In this document: piece after piece, positions 1-12,189 of the stretch | Layout: every line of letters begins with the position of its first letter | Numbering within the stretch: the first letter of the stretch is position 1 | Source: Eumeta japonica | Lineage: Eukaryota; Arthropoda; Insecta; Lepidoptera; Psychidae | Assembly (NCBI GenBank): GCA_005406025.1 | Contig: BGZK01000869.1 | Location: forward strand, 186,001 to 250,000 | DNA length: 64,000 nt | Direction: 5' to 3' | Notes under the pieces: generated by a model | What the model saw: only the letters and a program-made list of their open reading frames with translations | The model's database searches: none | Told to the model about the DNA's origin: nothing | Translations under genes and position numbers: made by a program

Positions 1-784
1 CAAAGTAACTATAAAAAATATGTTATTGAAAATGCATTTTTAAATGATATAGACACAGCCCTATAAAACGCTTGGTCAGATTGCTAGCACGAGTGCAGAC
101 TTCGGGTGGCGGCGGTATGTAACGAACTCGAATTCTGCCCCGCGCTCGGGCTCCGCTATGTATTACTTTTAAAAAAAATATCTAGTGACTTACCTACAAA
201 TAACACTTGAAATTGTCAGTGATGTAAAGGTCACCGATAGTATTATTAAATTAGTTTCTTATTTTCCGGATATGTTTCACTCGTTTCTAAGTAAAAGAGG
301 CAAACTAAGGAAAATTATCGCATAAATGATACACAGCACGCAATATTACTGGCAGACTCACAGATTATTGACTGTCAACGTATCTTTCACTATAAAGTCT
401 TAGAATCGCAGCAACCTCAGCTCTCAAACCCGTCGACAATAAGTCATGTTTGCATATTTGTTAGCAATGAAAGCCATTCTTCTTAAACATTCAATATTAA
501 TCACACCCAATGTTAGTTTCAAAAACGTCAATATCGTAAACGTAACACTTATAACTGTAATCTAAAAAATAGTAAGCAAAGAAAATATCTAACTTTCGTA
601 CAAGTTCAACGACAGCACGCGATTGTGCTTCGCGCTTTGCTGCGGAGACGTGGAGACGTAGCCGCAGCAGGGGCCATCGGTCGCGGGTCACTGGCCGTGC
701 GTCGTGTCTTAGTTGACGGGACGCGACGTGACGCACAACTGTTCACTGTCGTAAGGTTGGAACATCTTGAATATTGAGAACACG
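1..784. other. Non-coding, AT-rich with a CpG-rich patch
   Basis: No gene is recognisable here. Most of the stretch is AT-rich. Positions 600-735 are noticeably richer in G, C and CpG than their surroundings, and the reading frame crossing them has no recognisable motif. It could be an unmethylated regulatory patch, but nothing in the sequence proves that. Confidence 0.5.
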
Positions 785-910
785 TTCTGAGCTATTTTTC
801 TCAGAAACAGGTATATCAATGAATCTTTGGAAAAGTTGTCCTAAAAAAGAATAAAATTATGAATATTTGTGTAAAAATGCATTATCAATTCCATACAGTA
901 TATATATTTA
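785..910 (+). repeat. Dispersed repeat, copy 1 (pairs with 55742-55870)
   Basis: This segment shares an extended gapped similarity with 55742-55870. Common blocks in the same order are 'ctgagctatttttct', 'agaaac', 'tcaatga', 'attatgaatatttg' and 'atgcat'. Two copies 55 kb apart in the same orientation indicate an interspersed element of unknown class. No coding capacity is seen. Confidence 0.55.
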
Positions 911-1003
911 TAAACTTGCATCTATGTTCTCTAAGGGTAAACAGAGACGAGAAATCTGTGAGATGATTTTTTATTCCTTTCTTGCTTCACTGATATCCAT
1001 CAA

Positions 1004-1390
1004 TCACTTCATATAAGCCCATTGATTCTGGATGTTTAAACCCAGTCCGTTCTTCAATATACTACCAATTTGATGTGCACAAATTTTTCCAGGATACCTT
1101 TCGCCGACTGTTCCATCATACACATTTGTTGTATAGTTTTCCCTCAGTCTACTTACATTCACCCTCTCCAGACGGCCAAACTTCCTCAACATAGCTTATT
1201 ACTCCACTAATACTGCGCAGAGATTGTATCTACATTTTGTTGGTTCCACTTCCATGTGTCTTCTGTTGCGCCTAACTTCACTGTCTTATATAAATGTACC
1301 AAAAGCCAGCTCCAGTACTCCGTTATATATTTCAACTTTATAAATGTCAGTATCTCCATATATTACTATATTTCTGTAGGTTTTCTCATT
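1004..1390 (-). pseudogene. LINE C-terminal remnant
   Basis: The minus strand at 1004-1192 reads a fragment with LRKFGRLERVNVSRL, then VYDGTVGERYPGK, HQIGSILKNGLGLN and NQWAYMK. This is the order seen in the C-terminal tail of a lepidopteran non-LTR retrotransposon whose intact form has a 'LRWFGHVERM..SRL' segment. The same tail occurs in the larger pseudogene at 16175-17711. Further upstream on this strand (1195-1390) similarity is weak: a piece like 'NGVLELAFG' resembles the family's 'GVLVPTLMYG' segment. The copy is 5'-truncated, as is usual for LINEs, and dead. The clade assignment (RTE-like or related) is inference. Confidence 0.75.
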
Positions 1391-4300
1391 TGCTCGGTTT
1401 TCTCGGTTATCGTATAAAATGAAATAACTCGATAAGCCGACAACAATTAAGTTCGATATATATATTTAATAAGAATCGAGTATTGATCAATGGGACACAT
1501 CCTGCCACCGGAATAACGGCTAATTGACAGCAGCAGCGCGAGGGGAGGGCGGGGCCGGGCGGGCGGCCGTCAATGCCGACACGTTAAATTGGCTTCTCGT
1601 TTATTTATCACCCCCACAATACGTGAGCATTGAAATCGATATTGACGAAGTCACGCACTTACGTAATTATATTGTGTTCGGATTGAAATCACTTATAATG
1701 ATTATTTGAGTGGATTACAAAAGTAAGCGGCAATCGCCTCAAACACGGCAATTCTTTGATAATTCTCTCAAGCTAAATAAACTTAAAAATAAGATACAGA
1801 TATGCTTTTATTAGTAACGTACAAGTGAACGGCGTGCGCGAGTTCGGGCATCGATAGACAGAAGTCAAAAAAAATACTGAGTAAATAAAATAACATTGTG
1901 TTTACACACTCGGACTGAATGTGAAGTCTTTGATAAAAAGAATACCGCAACGAGCTAGAATGTTCAAAATCTTTAATTATCGCAATAGCAAAACGAAAAC
2001 CCCTTATTTTGATATCTACTCTCCCATTAAATGAGGGTTTTCTATTTGCTTTCCAGCATCAATTAAAATGGCTGCCATAAATTAATAATTTAAATAGTAA
2101 AATGATTCATAATGTTGTTCCAGGGTGTTACATTCAAGGAGTTCACTATTTACTATTTTTTATTAAATATGTGTCTGTTTCTTATTTTTTTGCATTTTAA
2201 TTTTCAAGTGAACAATATATACGTATTTTAATTAATAGCTTACGAAAATACAAGCATTATTTAATGCGTCAATTTATGTCGTGTTCTCTCTCAATTTTCG
2301 GTACAATTCCTAAAAATAATTAAAATCAAAGTATAATTACAACAACAGAATGGATATTCTCTATTTATATGTGTGTACTTAATTTACACTTCCTATACCA
2401 AACAACATAGGTGAAAACGGAATAATTTTGAAAGTATTTCATTTTGTGTGCAATCTTAAAACTCATTATATTAGATATTTGTCATCAAAATGCAAGATAA
2501 TTTTGGTCGACTGCAGGTTGGTTGCTGTTAAGAATCGTTGTCGCGCACGGGCCGGGCCACGTCTACAGGCGATAGCTCAACGAGGCACTGACCTTAAATC
2601 TGCTTTATGTCGTACACTCGTGGTATCGTTACCACATCTGACGCCAATTTTGTAGATCGATGACGCCAAATGATTTAAATTCGAAAGGTCGGTCGCCAAA
2701 ATTACATCCCATATCTGGCGGCTTGCAAATTACTTTTATTCTTTGATTGCCGAAGACGACATTAGTTGTTGCCATAAATTTAGATTCACATCAAAAATTT
2801 GTAGTTTGTCCTACCATTATTATTTGCAGTCATGCATTCAGCAGCAAACAAAAAAAAGGCAATATATTACTAAACGAATAGAAAAAACTGATTATAGGAA
2901 TTCTTTGAAGATCGACAGATCAAGTTTCAAACTACCTGAAAGTTGAAACCATATAAAAGCATGAACACCATATAAAAGAATGAACTACAACTGTAATATT
3001 TTCACAACCTTTGTAATATAAAATTCACAAAGCAGTTAGAACAACGTCCAGCGTTTTAAAAAGACTACTAGGAATCGTGCTTCATGCAATCCCTCATCAT
3101 CGCGTCATTCAGCGTCTCACGGCGGTTGGTAACATCAGAAAATCCAGTCATCCCGTCAACATTTACTATGACTATGTTCGTTATTTTACACTATGCCCTT
3201 TGACGCAAAGGTATGATCGTGAATGGCCAGAGTTAATGTCGCATTATGCGATGTCAGTGGTCAATTCCTTTGTGATTAGGTTTTGAATTAATGACCCGGT
3301 AATTCGAAATAAAAGTGGCGCTTACTCCGCCATCACACTCATTATATTACATTAACAAATTATATGCATTTAGTAATCACGTTATTTAAGTTGACGACGA
3401 ATGACGTCTTATACTTGTGTGATATTTGTCTATTAATCAATTCATCATTCTTAAAGAAGTGTGTACCATCGTAAGGTATTTAAACAGAGGTCAATTAATG
3501 AACTAATTTAATAATGATTTAATTTAATGAACTCAAGCTCAAGGATTCTATTAGTGTGTTTTTAAATTATAAATTACCTACCTTCCTGCTCACTATCAGA
3601 CCCGTCATCATTTATAATGAATAGGATTCACAAAAACAAAGATTAATGAATCCAAATTCACATCTTATCGCTGTCAAAGCACCAACTTCATGGTGTAAAT
3701 AAAATGCATTTGCGTGTTGCTAGTTGTATCCAATTTACACAAACCTTCAAGATGTATAATATGCACTCATTAAAGACACAAAACAAGCTTTCAAATCGTA
3801 TTTTGTATATATGCACTTATATTGCTCTCACAATTACAAATAATTGCAAAGTTAAAATCGGCAATTACGTTAAAAAACTGGTGAATCCAAATTAAAAGAT
3901 TTGTTTAAAAACATACGATAAATTAATACAAGCGTGTTGATAACCATTTTCATAAAAAATTGAAAATACACAATTCATTAACCGCCATTGGTACGATAGT
4001 ACGGCCGTCTGCCGCCTGCGCTCAGCACACAGCCTTCTAGAAGAGGTCTGTCGGTACATATAGCGTGGCCGCTATCGAACATCCTAGTCTTGGTACCATA
4101 ATAACGTATCGGCTGATTTGTCGTAACCGGCGATTATTCTTCTATTAAGAGCAACGATCACTAGCTCACCAGATGTCGCACGATTGGACTGCGCTGACGT
4201 TATCTATCACGTTTCTTTGTATTTCATATCACAGTGTCTTTCGAGCCTCTTTTTGGAAATTCTCCTTTTTCGTTTGTCTATTTTTAATAATAATAAATAA

Positions 4301-4970
4301 ATTTATCTCTTTTTTTCCTTTTCTGTTTAATTTTTTTTAATATAAATTAATGTATTTAATAGTGATAAAATGCATAATTTTTAAATTTTCAATTTCACTC
4401 ACTAGAAAGTCGTGCCACCTTGTTATAAGTAATAGTTTAAAAAAAACTAAAAACACGTTTTTGTAAATAACTGAACTAAAAAGTAGAAAATAATATTCAA
4501 TAAATTAAATTAAGAACAGAGTGATTAACTAAAAACAAATTAATATAAAAAAGCGTGGTGTGCTTGATTTCCATTGTTATAATTTTTTTATTGGCAGATA
4601 TTAATAAAAGCAGTCATTTAAAAAAAATGATCTTAAAGCGCCCAACGCTTTGTAACAATAAAATATTTTCTTTTTGTTAATCACTCTATTAAAAAAAAAA
4701 TTAATTTATGTTTATTAAAAAGTATTTTTAATTTTTTGTTGGGTTTTGATAAAAGCATGTTGTTAAGTTTTTTTTTTTATTTATTTTTTAGTTTTTAGTT
4801 CAATTTACCATTAGTGCGTGAATTTCATTTTTTTAAACAATAATTTATTGAGGTTGTAACGAGAATGCATAATTTGCGCGCCTGCTGCCTTCCTTGGATT
4901 TTGTCGCCGTTTCTGAGGCTCCGTCTCCGGAATATTTAGTTTAAACGCGTGACTGAGCCACGTTTGGAGA
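1391..4970. other. Non-coding, AT-rich
   Basis: No exon or RNA gene is recognised. Notable pieces: 1838-1890 ends in an A-run followed by 'tactgagtaaataaaata', which resembles the tail of the 22.1-22.6 kb tandem units. Positions 3975-4200 are more GC-balanced, with one heat-shock-element-like inverted half-site pair (ttctagaa, 4034-4041), too few half-sites to call. Positions 4250-4850 are extremely A/T-rich with long T and A runs. Confidence 0.5.
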
Positions 4971-4974
4971 CATG

Positions 4975-5388
4975 CACGGTTTGACCCTTGAGACTAGCAT
5001 ACGATTACTCGTTGTAGTCAGGGAGTTTTGTACATCATTTAATTTTTGTTCTTAGCCGCGTATTGAGACATGCATAAATCGACAAGCATACGACTACTCG
5101 CGGGGTTAGTCAGGGACTTTTTAACAAGACTTTATTAGCTTGATATGTATATTTGTATCATACGAAATCTTTGAACGTGGTTTTTATCCACTTCAAAACG
5201 TCAGTACGTTATATTATGAGGTACGAAAGCCCCTGACTTCGCTTACAAGTAGTCGTATGTTTGTCTTGGTGATCAAACCATGCATGTCTCAATAAACGGC
5301 TAAGAGCGTAAGTTATATGTCGTAAAAAACTCCCTGGCTACACTCACGAGTAGTTGTAGTGCTTGTCTCAAAGATCGACCAAATACAC
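4975..5388. repeat. Foldback element: ~150 bp inverted repeat with duplicated sub-units
   Basis: The left arm (about 4975-5121) and right arm (about 5226-5388) are imperfect inverted copies around a ~104 bp centre. Each arm holds two degenerate copies of one sub-unit, running 'tgagac', then 'aagcatacgactactcg', then 'tagtcagggagtttt'. In the left arm they are at about 4990-5028 and 5064-5119; in the right arm they are inverted at about 5227-5293 and 5328-5370. Both arms also share 'cttagccg..tattgagacatgca'. The transcript or single strand could fold into a long hairpin. No coding capacity is seen. It is most likely a foldback-type non-autonomous DNA transposon or an inverted TE pair. Confidence 0.7.
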
Positions 5389-5660
5389 TGCCATGGCTTC
5401 AGATATAAATAAAAATAAGGCATGCGCATATCTTTGCACATGCCTTGGTCTTTGACGCAAAGACCCTATCACATTTAAAAAAAAATGAACATCCTGGTAA
5501 AGATAGTGGGACAAACCATTTAAATTATTACATTGTCATCGGTCCTTGATAAGTGTGCCAAATTTCAAATTGATCCGTCATTTGAAAGGGGGTGAAAATC
5601 ACTTTCGAAGATTCCGTTACATACAAACAAACAAACTTAAATATGTACCGAGCTAATAAA
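5389..5660. repeat. TE 3'-tail-like fragment and small hairpins
   Basis: Positions 5417-5447 form a small imperfect hairpin (aaggcatg ... catgcctt). From about 5500 the sequence reads like the 3' part of a dispersed retroelement: 'aagtgtgccaaatttcaaa' followed by 'acaaacaaacaaactt' and 'gtaccgagctaataaaagcg'. I recognise this kind of ending from many lepidopteran repeats. The class is not determined. Confidence 0.45.
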
Positions 5661-7069
5661 AGCGTGTTAAAATCGTGCATACTCTTATTAAGGTGGCGTA
5701 ACCTTTAACCTTGCCGATAGAAGGATGCTGAAAAAATATAGGACAATATTTTTATATCCGATGACAAAAAAAATAGAACATACTAAAATTCAGAGGCGCC
5801 TCGTGCCGTGTGCGGTCACATTTAAGCTAAAAGAATTTAATTTCCAGAAAGTGAGCGCTCAGTAAAAAACGTTCGGCTTAAAGCTTAATTAAAAACGCGA
5901 GCCTAAGTAGTGGGATTACTTCGGTGCCGCCAACTAAATTAAAAACGCCGCACTTTCTACGGGACCGCAGGAAGTTCACGACACGGGTCGTGTGTAGGTT
6001 GAATAAAAAATAATGCGCATTCCATTAGTCGGTAAAATATATTTTAATGCACTTTTATATGTAATGAAATACAACTCGATAATGATGTTTTATATTACTT
6101 TTCTGTTACATTAATTTTGCGTTTTTGTTAGAGAGGTACTTGTTAAAATAATCAAAATGCGTATATTTTAAACTACCGCTTCAATTGACGTCACGATGGC
6201 GCTACGAGATGACTCTGTGTTAAAAAGAAAAATTCGAATCTTCATTTTAAAAATTATTTTTTGTTAAAAATGCATCTAAAATGAGGTCTTTGAAGAGACT
6301 CCTATTTAATTAGTGAGAATTAAGAACCTATTTGATTATCTGTTTACTTATGTACTGTAATTCGAATTCCTTTTATTATTAAGTTTTCTTTTTATATCTC
6401 AGTAGTATTTCGTTCTGGTTTATTTTACTTACATTTTTATTTTCTAAAAAAAGGAAACGAAATATTAATACAAAATTAAAAGAAAACATTAGAATGAAGG
6501 AGATGGTTCGATTTTCATATTTACATGGGTAGTTTTACAAACAAAACATTAGTATCTTTAACGTGTTCATTCAAGATGTACCGATGAATTGTCCGACAAT
6601 AATAAATTTTATGAATATTTTATTAAAATGATGGGCGTTTACAGCCATAAACATAAAGGGACTCGGCGGAAATTGACGGAGGGGCTTTAAATACCTATTG
6701 TCTATGCTTTATGTGTTTTCATTACGAGTTACGAGCGTGTTGTCGCCCGACGAAATGCAAATTAAAGCGCATTTCGCAAGATTTGATGGCGTCACTGTTT
6801 ATTAGCGATCGGGAAATTCAAAGTCTCAGGGACACGGCGCCGACACATGCGCAGGCGTCCCCACAACGTGCCTCCGGCGCGCCTCGCCCTCGGGCCTATC
6901 TGCCGACCAGCTCGGGCCCGCCCCTACTTGCATATGTATTAAAAGGTTTTTACGCTGCAATGCTATGCACGGTTTGTTTGTTCTCGGAACATGTTAGCGC
7001 GGTGAGATACTTCGAGCTGCTATGGTTATGTGTTCATAGAAATGAGTAAATTCAAATTAACAATGGAAA
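5661..7069. other. Non-coding; CRE site and GC-richer patch
   Basis: No gene is recognised. A perfect cAMP-response-element palindrome (tgacgtca) lies at 6186-6193. Positions 6825-6930 are CpG-richer; a reading frame of about 110 codons crosses them (6711-7049) but shows no recognisable domain and is probably chance. Confidence 0.45.
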
Positions 7070-7396
7070 CTTTTTTTTATAGCATTTTCAAGAGGCCAAC
7101 AAGCATGCGAGCCACCAAAGAGTAGGTCGTCACCGCCACCATTGGACACTCGCAACCTAAGAGGAGTCATCGGTTCGTTTCGACCTCTTGGCTAGAAATG
7201 GGATGTCTGATGGAAAGAGGAATAGGCTGTTGCAAGGAGCACGGCGTGATGAGAGTGGAGTGGACTACCGTAACTCTCACTACAACAACAGAAACTATTA
7301 CTTCTCGTCTGTATTCTTAGGTAGTATGATTTGTCGCTAGTCGAACTGGTCCAGTTTCGTACTGCAATCGAGCTGATGACAGCATGGCTCTAGCAT
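7070..7396 (+). repeat. Lepidopteran dispersed repeat R1, copy 1
   Basis: This is a full-length-looking copy of a ~350 bp repeat that recurs in this window. Family landmarks in order are a T-run with 'atagcattttcaaga', 'gcatgcgagcc', 'attggacactcgcaacct', 'gatggaaagaggaata', 'gagtggactaccg', 'ttcgtactgca' and 'gcatggctct'. The same order is found at 19518-19876 (+) and, inverted, at 12190-12550. I recognise the type from moth and butterfly genomes but not a certain name. It may be a SINE or the end of a longer element. Confidence 0.75.
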
Positions 7397-9330
7397 ATAT
7401 GTTTTTTTAAAGTATTAAATGATTTTGCAATGTTTATTGTATACTTTGTCCCAAGTTTTCAGGTTAAATCTCTGCTAATAGTCTTGTCCTGCATTGTAAA
7501 ACACTGTAATAAAATTAGTAACACATTGAACCAGTTTCAAACAGACACTTTCTCTTAAATCTGACCCCCACGATTGCAAATTTTGTTTGAATAGCTGGCA
7601 CCGATTTAAAAAGGATACGCCGAATGTTAAATTTCACTAGGTATCGTTTTGACTAATGGCCTGTGATTCGTATAACGTGTTATTCTTTTATGTTTTCTTA
7701 TCAGATCTTCTAGTAAATATACTCTCGTGGGCGCATGTAAAAGCCTGCGTCGACATCGGACAGCGCACTGAGATATCATCTTAGGTCCAGGTGCAGGGTA
7801 AAGTTTATAGGTACTCACAATCGTCAGTTAAACCCGAAATAACTACGTCATTTTTCGGGATATATAAATGTAATTTAAATACGAAATAATAGACAGCTCC
7901 TTCCTTTGTGTTGCCCTTGAGTTGGCCGCGCCGCCGGGGCCTCGGCTCGCGAATCGTAAAGCTGCAACTGGACAACTGTAAGTTTCTTTGGACTTTCTTA
8001 AACGCAGTTCCATTTTCAACTTATAAGTACATATCATTAGTAAATTTATTAATTTTAATTAGTTATGCCCGCGGCTCTGCTCCGTTGTTTTGTTTTTTTT
8101 TTTATAAGTAAAGTAGAATTGATAATAATACAAAGATTTTTAATTTAAACATACCTTTAGATATTTTAGGTATTCCGTGTATTTTTTGTTTTATAACTTG
8201 AAAAATATTTTATTTTTTAAGTTAGAAAATATAAAATGGTTCTTTGAGTACAAAATTCTTCGTTTCTGTATTGGAGGCAAACCGTTCCTCGCCGTCGACA
8301 GCTGGTATTATTTCTTGTCATGGATCATCCTTAGAAGATAGACATATGCTAACCCCGGACTTTTTTGTAGGCCTTTTTAAGATCTACATTTACATAGCTT
8401 ATTAATTTGATACGTTTCTTATGGTTTACTTAGCGTAAGTCAATCAAGCATCCCATAATTCCATCCTACAAGAGACTTTTTTTCCAACTTGATTAATCAT
8501 TATCGTCATTTTATACGTTTTTTACGTTACGCACATTACTTTATGTAACAAAATATATCCTATAACTTATCGAGATAACATAGTTATGAATAGTTTTTAG
8601 AAAAAAAAAGATAAATCTATTTTTTGCTTCGATAACATAAATACAACATGCATAAATTGTTTTTTTTTTTTTTTGAACATTCGATGTATAGACGGCTTGT
8701 GTACCATTTTATTATTTGTATAAATTTCGTACGGGTAGTTCTTCTCATTTCAATACTAAGAAGTTGTTTATTCTTAAATATTGTAATATATGCGATCTAT
8801 ATAAACTTGAAAATATTTATAGTCACTGTATTATTGTGTAAACTCAGCATGTTGGAACATAATAAGGTATTTTACTATTTTTTTGATATTACTGGACTTA
8901 TTTTTTTTATTTGAGTCAAAATGTAGTCAAAGTGTTTCTCTGATAACCATAAAAATATCTGAGTAATTCCTATTCTAAATCGCTAACTAGACAGAGAAGG
9001 CACTAGTACTCATGACGTCACTGATTCTAGCGCCATATAAAATAATGTTAAACCTTTTTTGCAAGGAAGAAATGGCGTATAATTTTTGATGGCTTGTAGT
9101 TCATTATTTTTATAACCGATCTTGATTCCGATTTCATTTTAGAGTCATATTCAGTCAACTAACATAATTCATCAACAAATACAATAATCTGAACATCAGT
9201 AAACTGCCCCATTCACACGCAAGCATTTAACAAACGGACTGTGATGCCGCGGTTTCGATTTAACAAACCTCTACACTGATAACTAAAAAGGATTAATGAG
9301 TCACTCGGAAATCAATGTTCTTCTGGATCT
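7397..9330. other. Non-coding, AT-rich
   Basis: No gene is recognised. Positions 8065-8085 read 'tgcccgcggctctgctccg', a short match to the 5' part of the RTE-like tail at 12748-13590. A perfect CRE (tgacgtca) lies at 9013-9020. Poly-T and A-rich tracts are common at 8086-8700. Confidence 0.45.
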
Positions 9331-9500
9331 TCGGCGGTTTACGGCGCACTCCGACGCCTTTGTGCAGAGCGAGCGGCCGCATTGCGCTCGCGCCCGCGTC
9401 GGCGTAAAGCGAGCCTTTGAGCCGTGAGCTTCCGGAGGACGTCCGAGTGTGCGCTCCGCGCGCGACTGCAGCGCCACCGAATGTTGGAACTAAAGGGGCT
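9331..9500. other. CpG-rich patch
   Basis: About 170 bp stand out from the AT-rich surroundings by dense CpG, around 'gcgagcggccgc' and 'ggcgtaaagcgagcc'. No open frame with known motifs and no convincing initiator is seen. It is a candidate regulatory element or 5'UTR exon, unproven. Confidence 0.35.
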
Positions 9501-10256
9501 GTTACAGGTCTTTTGCTACGAACGCGAAGAGGACTTCGCGATTAACAATATTATTATCGATCAAAAAAAAAAATAGCATATTCAAACAAATCATAATTGA
9601 TATTTGTTCCTATGTTACTTTTATATTATTTCAGTAAGCATTTTTAAATAAGAAGATAGTTCAAAGGTCGATGAAAATTAGGTTAAGTAATGTTAAAGCT
9701 TAACAAAGATTACACCTTTTGAAAATAATAAAAATGGAAGAATATTTAAATAGTTATTTCTCAATTAAATTGTTATAAATTTGTTAAATTAGGAAAGATT
9801 ATTTTTATATTTACTTTCAAATGAAACATGGAAATTGTTACAAAAGCGAGTTTTCAAACAATCACTTGTAATGCATTCGAGCCCCAATCATCAAAGGAAT
9901 AATGCAAGCAAGCTATTTATTTAAGTCACACTACATTGCAAAATGTGATTGAAAAAGTTATAATTTATGTAATTAATAAAATTGTTTGCTTTTATTATTT
10001 AAGATAAACAAGGCTCGATATGTAACTGATATGCAAAATAATTAAGTTTTTCATTTTAGGACAACTCGTCGTAAATGTAATGCATATAAAAGAGTTGTTC
10101 CTTTTTGAATAAGAAAATTTCAAATTAAAAAAAAATTAAATATTAAAAATCACCTTGTATTTTACACGGATTTCTTTTTGTTATTACGTTCATGTTCTAT
10201 CATGAGTTCAATAACCAGAATAATAAAATGAAATTAATAAAAACGTAAATCAGCGC
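9501..10256. other. Non-coding, strongly AT-rich
   Basis: I see no gene, RNA or recognisable repeat here. Long A and T runs dominate. Confidence 0.5.
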
Positions 10257-10296
10257 TAAAACAATATCAATTTACTAGTAAATGGATATTGTTTTA
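10257..10296. repeat. 40 bp near-perfect palindrome
   Basis: Twenty bases on each side of 10276/10277 are reverse complements with one mismatch, from outer 'taaaacaatatc' to the centre 'tttactagtaaa'. The palindrome has essentially no loop. Confidence 0.9.
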
Positions 10297-12189
10297 CCTA
10301 GGTATAACATAAAGCATATTTTTTTCTGAATTTTCAAACAAATTTTTTAAATAATCTCAAGAAAATCTTTGTTCAAAAGTAAAAATTAATGTTTAGTCAG
10401 TTTTTAAGTAATATCATTCACATTCGCCACAAGTCGTAACTCGTGAAACGACCGACTTTTAAAAAATCAGTTTATTCATAAATTACATAATATTCAGAAG
10501 ATAGACAAAGTACTTCAAATACTGAATCAAATTTCAATACATAATTATAAACTTAAGCAAAGAAAAATGTATATAGGTTTAAAAGTGGCCCTTAGATACC
10601 CCCTAAAAACGTGATGCGTTTTGCGATTTCATCAATAAATTATAAATAAAATTTCAAAATATTTTTCATCTCGATGTAGTCCTGTCGCCTGTGACGTCTC
10701 AATCATCCACCCAGACTTAGAGTTCGCGGCGCGAAAGCTATTCGCGATTGCGCCGGAAGTGAGGCCTTTGCTGAGGCAAAAGAAAGAACATTTTTACTGT
10801 TAAAATAATTGTTCATACGAAATGTATTAATTTCCTAATGTCAACTTTTTCCAGTATTATTTTTAATACAAATATTAAAGTCATGGGTAGTGTTAATTTT
10901 TTCCTTACAATGCAATTAGCAATGCACTTATTTCTTTGGGGTGTTTTCTGTTTGGCGACGGAAAATTTATAAAATTGGTATTTGTTTTTGCTGTTAATAT
11001 GTTTTCAGCTTACAACACAGCAATTCTGGTGATTCGTTTTATTTTACATTAATAAATTAAATAGAGATATGTGTATCTGAAAGCCTGAATGTTTGAAACG
11101 GCCTCCCAAAGCGCCTGAAGTATCCGCTGCGCACGCCGGCGTCGATTTGTTTCGCCGTAGAACGCTACAGTCGCATCTGACTACATATTAAAGTGGTCCA
11201 CAGTTACGGCCGCGTCTACAAACAAATAATTTCGTCATTTTTAACATCGAACAATGTCATATTCAATGGCGGTCTTGATCCCCGTCCGGTTCTGCATTTA
11301 AATTTAAACAAATAAAAATTATCCTCCGAACGAGTAGTAAATTCGTAATATTATGATTTATTTCAAATGTTATATACGACCTATAAAATGAAGATATTTT
11401 TGAAATTGAACTCCGATTCCACCATCTGCCTCAATTTTAATTTCGTTCTCAGATTAATTCCCCACTCAGCTAAAGATTCCGATCTCGCACTCCATTTCGT
11501 TTCCTAATCTGTCCCCGATCACGATTATTCGTTACGTCGATCGTACGCCTCGCAGTTTCACCCGCGTGTCATACTATTCTCGTTCTGTTACATTTGTCAT
11601 CATAATGTTCATTTGCGTACTCACAATAATGGCTGTAATGTTTATGTAGATGGCGCGTCACTCACTCTGAATCTGATCCCTGTGTCACTGTCGGCTCCGA
11701 TCTCGATATCGCTCTTGGCGAGATATGCCAGGACGTCGAAAGGGGGCCTACCAGCTTCTACTCGCACAGTTTAAATCAAGTCGGTGAGCCCCGATTCGGA
11801 GTTTCCTCTTGTTAGATGTTGAGTCTCACAGGTACTCCATCTTTTTAATTTCCGTAACTTTAATTATGTACACGTTCATCTGTAAACATTTACTCAAATT
11901 TACAGTCTATGTCACGGTTCTAATTAATTTTCGATGTAAAAATATGTCTATATGGACGTTTATTCATAGTATCAATTATAATATACTAAATTTTTTAGGA
12001 ATCCATCCAATAATTTCAGCCCGATGCGCGGTCTAGACGCAAAGATAAAAAAAGATTCAGAAAGCTACTGATTTTTCTTCTGTAACTATAATAATATTTT
12101 TTCAATCGAAATTATTAAAATGTATACAATATAAAAATTACGACCCGTTACATTTTTATATATATATTAAGTATCAGTAAAGAATTTAT
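10297..12189. other. Non-coding; degenerate GAT(C/T)CC-rich stretch at 11420-11790
   Basis: No exon is recognised. Positions 11440-11520 and 11660-11790 contain many spaced copies of gattcc, gatctc, gatccc and cgatcac, a cryptically simple pattern that recurs at 28985-29330, 31020-31110 and 58120-58190. CpG-richer sequence lies at 10715-10775 and 11100-11165. Confidence 0.4.

Noticed and set aside
4034..4041. Heat-shock element (ttctagaa)
   Set aside because: Only two inverted half-sites; a functional HSE normally needs at least three in phase.
6711..7049. 112-codon frame across a GC-richer patch
   Set aside because: No domain, signal or homology recognised; length is compatible with chance in a GC-richer patch.
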